Below are positions 56,776 to 64,000 of a stretch of DNA of 64,000 bases, piece after piece. Origin of the DNA: Cucumis sativus. Taxonomy: Eukaryota; Streptophyta; Magnoliopsida; Cucurbitales; Cucurbitaceae. How positions within the stretch are numbered: the stretch's first letter is position 1; every line of letters begins with the position of its first letter. The DNA is taken from NCBI RefSeq assembly GCF_000004075.3, contig NC_026659.2, positions 26,430,272 through 26,494,271 of the forward strand. Reading direction: 5' to 3'. Below the pieces are notes generated by a model. That model was given only the letters and a program-made list of their open reading frames with translations, made no database searches and was not told where the DNA came from. The position numbers and the translations under genes are program-made.

Positions 56776-59747
56776 TCATCTATAAGCAATTCCATAAACT
56801 TGAGGATTTATGAAGGCAAAACTAGAGATTGAAGTCATGTTTAGATCAACATTTGAAAACCCTGCTCCCATTATGTTTGATCCTGTCGTCCGAATAAGGT
56901 GACATCCATCAAAAGCAATTTGTTGCAGAGGATCAAGCACATTCTGCATAAATCGAAGCATGGTTCCTTCTACATTGACACAACAAGAAAATGATCAAAT
57001 TGGTTATCTCATTTCTAAACAAGTGGTTTTGTTTTGTTTTGTATAACCTATGAGTTGGTGTATACCTTTTGCAGCAACATGTTCGACAAATATGTATAGC
57101 CCACCAGGTCTTAGAACCCTCTTCACCTCTGCACACCACCAAACCAAATGCAAGATTCAACCAACTCATCACATAGTTTCCATTTGAAGTTTAATGAAAC
57201 GCTTCTCAATAAAAGCAGTTGTTTCTAAACGATGAATTTTACCAATCTACAGAAGGTATTAGTATTACCCTTTAGAGTCATGTCAACATTGGTCACAGAA
57301 CACAAGACAAGTGTTCCAACAACAGCATCGACAGAAGCATCAGGTAATGGTATAGCCTCACCAACCTGAAAACATATAAAGTGTTTAAACTAAACTATGT
57401 TGAAGTAACTAAAGAAAAATTGGCTAATTCTGAAAATGCAACTCCTTAAGATGACAATTTTCTTGTTACTGTTTTGGTTGGCTTGAAAATTTTCTTTTAT
57501 TAATTGTTTTTCTCAGTTTGAATGGTCCACCTTGTAGGGACTTTCCTTTTGTTGTCTCCCTTATGTTGTGGGATTTTTTACTTGTTTTGCTTGTGGCCTT
57601 CTGACTGTTATTGGGGCTCTTTCCGTTTGAAGTTTGACTATAAAAGTAGTCTTTGTAGCCTTGCCGGTAGTGAAGAACCCTAGCAATCTTACTGAATATT
57701 CATATATCAGTGGAGTTGTTCTCTATTGTCTTTTTGGTTTTAAAGAGAAAAATATTAGTATCTTTGGTTGTGATGCGTGTTGGAGTTTGATATGATGTTC
57801 AACGTTATTGAGAAGATGAAGTATAGTAAGTTAGGGGGAGCCTAACTTCAAGGATCTACTGCAGTGAACTTGTTCAGGGGAGCCTAAATTCTCAAGGGAT
57901 AGAAAATCAAGTTATCAACAAACTTAGGGAGAGCCTAAACAATCTACTTGTGTAGTTTTGTTGTAATTCAAGACAGTAAATCTATTAGATAAGTTGTATA
58001 CTTGTAAATTTCTTGAACTCTATTGTTTGTTTCTTTTTAATTGGACATAGGTGATGTTGCACCGAACTAGGTTAACAATTTGCTTTTGTTTTTCAATCCC
58101 TCCTCTCTATTTACTTTGTTGGGTAATTGTGTTTGTAATATTAGATCCAGCTTTACTCCTCCGAAAACTTTACTGATAAGACAGTGGAAGAGGCTTGTGA
58201 ATCTCAACAACTACAGTCATCTTCAGCATAAATCTCTCCAATATTGTTAGAGTAATTCTGTGTAAATAGGTTGTATAGTTTTACTCTTTCTTTCTCTCCA
58301 ATATATTTGCACATTTTCTCTCTCATTTTACTAATCATTTATCATGTACACAGTATATAGCCAAGTGTCAATAAAGGAAGCAAAGTAAAAATAGACTTAA
58401 CAAACTAACTAACTGATAAGAAACTCACTTCTGTTACAAGCTTAACAAGAGTTGTATAAATTGGCCTATTGATCATCCCACTATGTAATCAATCAAAGTT
58501 ACAATTACAGGATTCATTTTTCTTCGGTGAACTCGAAGGTTTTTGGGCCAAGGAGTTGGGAACTGTGAAGTTGTAAACCCTACAACAAATGGATTTTGGG
58601 TCCAACACCTAAAACACATAGTTTTATAACTTTCTTCTATTGTGTTTTCTATAATTATGAGTAACCACTCAAAATCACTTTTAAAATGGATTTAAATTTT
58701 TTATCAAAAGAGTAAATAAAAATAACTTTTTTGGATGACATTTTTTTAATTCAGTCAATTAAAACAAACCCTAAAAGTTGACTTTGTCCATCAGACTTTT
58801 CTGACCAACATGTTGAACAATAGAAACCCATTTCTATGACAAAGACAGGGACATAAATGAACTGATCTACTTTTATATCATTGCATTCCCATACAATAAT
58901 TAAATGAAGTACAATAACAAACAGCAGAGTTCTATAAAGTGTCATACCGCTTGTTTAAACACAAAATTCTCAGGTGGCAAACCAGCATTCTGTGCTGCTT
59001 CTCGAGCATATTTCTCCATTTTTTGATTTGGATCCACACCATAAACCTGCACACCTTCATCCCCAGCATAATACTTAAGGTTAGGACCTGCACCAATTCC
59101 AATCTCCAACACTTTCTGAGCCTTCCCACTCAAATTGGCAAACATCTGGGACTTGTAATCTGCAATCTAACCAAACAACCAACATAGCAAAAACATATCA
59201 ACAATGTTAACTAACAGTTCACAAATTCCAGTAACTCATTAACTCCAACTTAGCTCCAACCTCCTCTTCATACGATTTCATGGAATTAGCCAGAAACGAA
59301 GCATAGAAATCCTCATACCATTCTGGCTTAGGAGAGTGAACCCTATTCAACATATCCTATACACAACAAAAACAATTAACTTAATCATGTGTTTATAAGT
59401 AAAATGTGGTTATTGATTTAGGGGGAAAAACCCATTAGTCTACTTAGAAGGAAGGTAATCACAGTGTAATCAGAGGATGGATTAGAAGAAGCCATTGAAG
59501 GGAAAAGAGGGAGCAGAGATGTAGCTGCAGCTGCTTCAATGAACTGCCTTCTTCCGCACATGCAAGAATGGTTTTGGCAAAGCAAACGTGGGAATGGTGG
59601 CTCTATCTTTAGATCGCTTCTCTTGGGCGATTCCAGATTGCTCTGAGGAGCGCATTTGTAGAATGATGATGATCTAGATCTGACATGTTGAGAAGCATTG
59701 AATTTGGGGAAGATGGCTGAAGTTGGAGCAGATGTGTAAAGGTTCAT
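56776..59747 (-). CDS. Plastid-type SAM methyltransferase, METTL7-like, tandem copy A
   Basis: Six exons on the minus strand: 59747-59463, 59356-59261, 59166-58948, 57365-57269, 57128-57066, 56969-56776, giving 317 residues. The ATG at 59747 is the first in the frame. Residues 1-60 look like a chloroplast transit peptide. A twin-arginine motif (GRRQFI, R66-R67) and a hydrophobic stretch to about 85 follow, as in thylakoid Tat signals. The class I methyltransferase domain has the SAM-binding VLEIGIGAG at 146-154, acidic D172 of VYGVDPN, then LPDASVDAVVGTLVLCSV and VKRVLRPGG. The substrate is unknown. The family is represented in Arabidopsis by the At1g69520-69526 cluster. Intron 3 is 1582 bases against 422 in copy B, because of inserted DNA. 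All exons are intact. Confidence 0.9.
57430..58680. mobile_element. Probable transposon-derived insertion in intron 3 of methyltransferase A
   Basis: The same intron in copy B is 422 bases and aligns with copy A only at the ends (for example the CCATCAGAC stretch at 58789 against 61393). The extra roughly 1.1 kb has a TATA-like CTATAAAAGTAG at about 57640 and three variants of TTAGGGGGAGCCTAA (57830, 57874, 57924), which resemble LTR-element polypurine tracts. I could not find exact ends or a target duplication, so the limits are approximate and the class uncertain. Confidence 0.5.
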
Positions 59748-60298
59748 TTTGCTCTGACTTTGTTGTTGCAAGGGACAGTGTCCTAGTTAGCAAGGGTACT
59801 TACTATATTTCTAAAGATACCTATACCCTTACTAATAGCATATTAATATTTCTAACTAGAGGTTTTGTTTGGATCCACATTTGAATAAATATATTTTACA
59901 AAAAGTCATTTTTATTTATCCATAATAGTTTGTTCTTGTCTTATAAGGGGTTAGAACGTTGCATTATTATCTCAGATTTATTGTACTAAAAAGAAAATAG
60001 TCTAACGTTGTTGTATTCCAAAGGAGCTGAAAAAGTAATTTGTTGTGTTGCCAATTTAAGTAAGAGACGTTTTCCTCAGAGTTTGGCCCTCTAACAAATT
60101 TCATGAATCAGCAAACTAATAGTCAAAGGCTCTGCCACTGACAAAAAAAAAAAAAAAAGTCCTTGAGAAGGAGCAATCATCCTTTGTTATGGTACAACAT
60201 AATTAGTGGAATATTCAAGCCCATCGTTGATTTATACGTTTTCCCTACTTCAAACATGAAAGAGTATACTGAGTGAAAACGTAAGCTTCCGTTTCTGG
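59748..60298. other. Spacer between the tandem methyltransferase copies
   Basis: 551 bases holding the promoter of copy A and the 3'UTR of copy B, both on the minus strand. AT-rich, with a run of 16 A near 60144-60159. No other gene is seen. Confidence 0.5.
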
Positions 60299-62389
60299 TT
60301 ATCTATAAGCAACTCCATAGACTTGAGGATTTATGAAGGCGGCGTTAGAGAAGGATGCTATGTTCAGATCAACATTTGAAAACCCTGTTTGAATTATATT
60401 CTGCCCTGTCCGGCGAGTAAGGTGACATCCATCAGCAACAATTTGTTGTAGAGGATCAAGCACGTCCTGTATAAATCGAAGCACGGTTCCTTCTATATAA
60501 CACAAAGACAACAAAAATGGTCCATTGCTTATTCATAGATCCAAAATCTTACAATTATTGGAGAAGAAGTTACTTTTTTTGAACCGATGAGTTGGTGAGA
60601 TTTGGCGTAATACCTTTTGCAGCGACATGTTCCACAAATATGTATAATCCACCAGGCCTAAGAACCCTCTTCACCTCTGCACACCATCGAAAGAAATCCA
60701 CCTTTTGTTAAATATAATTCAAAATGTTTGGAGTGCATATTTGTAATTTGGGAAATATATACTGAGATTAAGTGCATATTTGTAATATATTTCCCAAATT
60801 GGTCACTATTTTTAAGCGCTTCAAAATGTTTGGAGTTTCTTGAATTCTAAAGGATGTATAGATTATGCTATGTTACGCTATCATCAATCAAGCAATCGAT
60901 AAACTGCCAAACAACAGAAGGCAAGTCAATTCTCATGCTAATGGGATGAGCTTAGAATATTCTAACAAAGGTCAACAAAGTCAGCACAAAGTCTCTATTT
61001 GAAGGTTCTGAGTTTGGGAAACATTGCTTCTCTAACTAATGGATGCCGAAGTCTTTAGTAAATTACACTACAATGGAAGGAAGGTATTACCCCTTAGAGT
61101 CATGTCAACATTGGTCACAGAACACAATACAAGTGTTCCAACAACAGCATCGACAGAAGCATCAGGCAACGGTATAGCCTCACCAACCTAGTCAAATATC
61201 AAAGAATAAACTAAGTACAAATTTCCATATAATGAGTAACTTCATTCTTTTATATTCTTGCAAAATATAACCACGCCAATTTTCAATAGCTTCAAGACCT
61301 CAAAACGCTAACATTTCTTATAAATCAAAATAGGTAAAAAAGTGAAAACTTTATTGATATGTTTAAATGAACTTATCAAAGTGAACTTATCCATCAGACA
61401 TGTCTAACCAATCATGTTAAATAGAAATCCATTTCAACCAGCAGTTTGGAATGCTTCGTGGTTCAAATTTACCTAAACTAGACGTGCTTTCACATTCAAG
61501 ACAAAGACAAGAACATGAAGGAACAGCACCAATTCTATATAATTACATCCCCATACAATAACTCTATGAACTTCAATAACGTACAGCAGAGTTCTATAAA
61601 GTGTCATACTGCTTGTTTAAACTCAAAACTCTCAGGTGGCAAACCAGCGTTTTTTGCTGCTTCCCGAGCATATTTTTCCATTTTTTGATTTGGATCCACA
61701 CCATAAACCTCCATACCTTCATTCCCAGCGTAATACTTAAGGTTGGGACCTGCACCAATTCCAATCTCCAACACTTTCTGAGACTTCCCTCTCAAATTGG
61801 CAAACATCTGGGACTTGTAAACTGCAATCTGACCAAACAGAAAAGATAGCATTCATAGCAACAATGTTAACCAACAGTTCACAAATTCCAGTAAACAGTA
61901 AATTAAATTAGCTCCAACCTCTTCTTCATACGACTTCATGCCATTAGCCAGAACTGACGCATAGAAATCCTCGTACCAATCTGGCTTAGGAGAACGAACC
62001 CTGTTCAGAATAGCCTATTCACAACAAACTAATAAACTTAAACATATGGGTTTGGGGGGAAATTTGATAAGTAAAATGTGGTTATTGATTTAGGAAGAAA
62101 AACCCATCAGTCTGATTCGAAAGAAGATCCTCACAGCGTAATCAGAGGGTGAATTAGAAGAAGCCATTGAAGGGCATAGAGGGAACAGAGATGTGGCTGT
62201 TGCTGCTTCAATGAAACGCCTTCTTCCGCATAGGCAAGAATGGTTGTGGCAAAACAAACGTGGGAACGGTGGCGCTTCCGGAATGCTCTGGTGCGCGCAG
62301 TTGGAGGATGATGATCTGGGTTTGGCTTGTTGAGAAGCATTGCTTATAGAGAAGATGGCTGAACTTGGTGGAGAAGCATAAAGGATCAT
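60299..62389 (-). CDS. Plastid-type SAM methyltransferase, METTL7-like, tandem copy B
   Basis: Six exons on the minus strand: 62389-62135, 62014-61919, 61828-61610, 61187-61091, 60676-60614, 60492-60299, giving 307 residues. Exons 2-6 have exactly the lengths of copy A; exon 1 is 30 bases shorter. In exon 3, 64 of 73 residues match copy A. It keeps the transit-peptide-like start, the twin arginine (R56-R57, GRRRFI), the SAM-binding VLEIGIGAG at 136-144 and the RVLRPGG motif. Both copies therefore look functional and arose by local duplication before diverging mildly. The role is unknown; a plastid or thylakoid site is inferred from the leader. Related plant proteins are annotated as UbiE/COQ5-type or methyltransferase-like 7. 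Confidence 0.9.
60719..60837. repeat. Palindromic mini-insertion flanked by 17-bp direct repeats (copy B intron 4)
   Basis: A perfect 16-base inverted repeat, AATTTGGGAAATATAT at 60746-60761 and its complement at 60786-60801, is framed by 17-base direct repeats TTCAAAATGTTTGGAGT at 60719-60735 and 60821-60837. A second direct repeat GTGCATATTTGTAAT occurs at 60734 and 60773. It looks like a tiny MITE-type or slippage-made structure. Confidence 0.7.
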
Positions 62390-63105
62390 GTTGCTTGAAT
62401 TTGTTGTTTTGTTTTATCATTTTTGGTGGCTGATACGGCTTAGAGATATTTGATGTTCGATATTTGTTGTTTCTTATAAAAAGAACACGACCTCCTCGAG
62501 AATTAAAACTAAATTTTATCATATCCACAGATTCGTTTGGATTTAATACGCGAGTGTTTTTTTTCAAAGATTTACCATATATGAAGTGAAAACCTCTACA
62601 ACGTCGTTAAACAAATGCCTCCAAAAGGGTGGTGTAGACTGCAACTATAGTCAAGTAATAGTATACCAGAAGTAAGTTCAACTTATTAATTATAATACAA
62701 CACTTAGGATCATCACCGAACCCAAAAGCTTATACTGATGGGATACGGTAAACTTATTTTTGTATTGGTACTAGAAAGAGGTAAAATGTGTAAAAAAATG
62801 GAGAACAGGAAAACCTGGAGGGTATAAATTCTGCCTTAAGACAGAAGGTATATTTGTGTATAACATTTGTATTGAAAGCACTTGGGCTAGCAAGAGACAG
62901 CTATAAGATTGTAAATAATTCTCGAATGCAATCTAAGGATTGGATTCATAACTTTTAAAGCATAGAATGCATTGCATCGTCCCACATTAAATGATCAATC
63001 ATAACAAGTGAAGCTTAAAATTCAGCATGTATCACTTATTGGCATCATTCAAGGACTTCAGAATGCTGCTCGGTCTAAGTAGATCAAGTTATTTCGTCCA
63101 GACAG
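62390..63105. other. Spacer between methyltransferase B and the endosulfine-like gene
   Basis: Holds the copy B promoter and the 3'UTR of the endosulfine-like gene. No further coding region is seen. Confidence 0.5.
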
Positions 63106-63956
63106 TTATTCCTTGCACACTTTGTCTTCAGAAACGTGGTCATTGCAGCCACTTTCTAATGTGGATTGCTGATCCTCAGCAGCGGGGTCAATATTGCCAT
63201 CAGTCCCTGTCAAGTCAGGAAAATGAGGCTAAATGTTTATCATTTCCTGTTATAAATCAAAAGCATTGGCACGAAAAAATGAGAATCTGTGGCTCATACC
63301 TTCACTATCATCGGCAGGAGCATAAGCCGAGCGTCTTGAACGGACTTGCTGATGTGGGGTTGGCTGATTATGACAAAATGGTAATCAAAGCATCAGAAAG
63401 TACAAAGAGCATAATCGCGTCAAAACACACACATATGATTCTTTTTTTCTTTTTACTCATAAAATGCAACGGCAAAATAAAGAAAAGACCGTGCTCGGAG
63501 AGAGGGAGTTAACAAGTCCCAAAAGACAATATGGAGTAAACCACAACAATCCTAAACAAAGACGTAATAAGCTGTAGGAAATAACTTCTAACCTAATTAA
63601 ATTTTCGACCGGATGATCTTTCAGATCACAGAGAGGAAAGATAAAGTTTGAAAGACAAAATCCAGCTACAGTAATTAGTGGAATTATATTAGTCATTATC
63701 TTGACAAAGTTTATAAGTTGTTTTCGGGAAGATGAATATAACTTCACATTAAAAAATTTGGCTAAGATTTAGCGAGTGGGTGGATACCCCTGTTGGTTAA
63801 CAGCTACTAAACCAAAAGTTAACCGATTTATATATTTAAAAAGTATGTCTAGTATAATGAGCAGACAAAGATACCCCACTATTATTAAACATCACGCACC
63901 TGCAACTTTGGCCTGAGTGCTTCAAGTGGTCCTTTAGGTTTTTGAGCTCCTCCTTG
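63106..63956 (-). CDS. Endosulfine/ARPP19-like protein, 3' end only (runs off the right edge)
   Basis: Three last exons on the minus strand: 63956-63900, 63363-63300 and 63206-63106, joining in phases 0 and 1 and encoding the final 73 residues. They start QGGAQKPKGPLEALRPKLQ, the strongly conserved plant endosulfine sequence that follows the FDSADW phosphorylation motif; that motif and the start lie beyond 64000. The rest is a basic RSRRSAYAPA segment and an acidic tail ending in VCKE. In animals and yeast, endosulfines phosphorylated by Greatwall inhibit PP2A-B55; the plant role is less defined. Arabidopsis At1g69510, a member, lies beside the methyltransferase cluster, as here. The acceptor at 63957 reads CTGTAACAG. 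The plus-strand frame 63027-63512 across these exons is a shadow. Confidence 0.85.
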
Positions 63957-64000
63957 CTGTTACAGAAGTCACAGGAGTAGTTAGGCAAGACAGTCGTATC

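Noticed and set aside
63027-63512. 161-codon plus-strand frame
   Set aside because: It lies antisense to the last two endosulfine exons, has no family match, and splice sites and conserved sequence are on the minus strand.
63900-64000. Zinc-finger-like frame on the minus strand (Cys-x2-Cys then two His)
   Set aside because: The spacing (11 between second Cys and first His, 2 between His) is not C2H2, and the other frame gives the endosulfine core after a good 3' splice site.

Overview
This is nuclear DNA of a flowering plant. The genes have short GT-AG introns, long AT-rich spacers, simple-sequence runs and a solo LTR, and every recognisable product is a plant family. Gene content points to a rosid eudicot. 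A cucurbit is my best guess, but the sequence alone does not prove it. Exon models were read by eye from splice sites, reading phase and family alignment remembered from Arabidopsis; none is backed by transcripts.

Layout: a GALT1-type beta-1,3-galactosyltransferase (+, 1580-5226); an organellar-type uL18 protein (-, 5684-6863); a solo LTR with a matching 5-bp target duplication (8431-9477); a RING-H2 E3 ligase like MPSR1 (+, 9844-10434); a PSY-like sulfated-peptide precursor (-, 10799-11222); a cycling Dof factor (+, 17765-19191); a short remnant of a GH31 alpha-glucosidase (about 21172-21300); a LOF1/MYB105-type R2R3-MYB (-, 22442-24617); a SOLDAT10-type mTERF (-, 32010-32936) divergent from a MIKC* MADS gene like AGL30 (+, 33666-36693); an alpha-expansin (-, 38709-39670); a spacer of about 12.6 kb with a 148-bp TA run; a myristoylation-type RING protein (-, 52271-54654); two intact tandem SAM methyltransferases (-, 56776-59747 and 60299-62389); and the 3' end of an endosulfine-like gene (-, 63106 to beyond the right edge).

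The order is the most informative feature. In Arabidopsis, as I recall the locus numbers, the same families sit in three paralogous blocks: At1g26770-26810 (EXPA10, MYB117, CDF6, MPSR1, GALT1), At1g69510-69570 (endosulfine, methyltransferases, EXPA1, AGL94, MYB105, CDF5) and At2g03050-03090 (SOLDAT10, AGL30, EXPA15). Here they form one interleaved series, so this window looks like the less-fractionated ancestral arrangement.

The genes are not a pathway. They cover N-glycan capping, organelle translation and gene expression, protein quality control, day-length control, organ-boundary patterning, pollen transcription, wall loosening and peptide signalling. The least described items are the small PSY-like gene with its TAATG-coupled upstream ORF, a poly-glutamate upstream ORF overlapping the AGL30 start, and the twin-arginine-like leader on the tandem methyltransferases.
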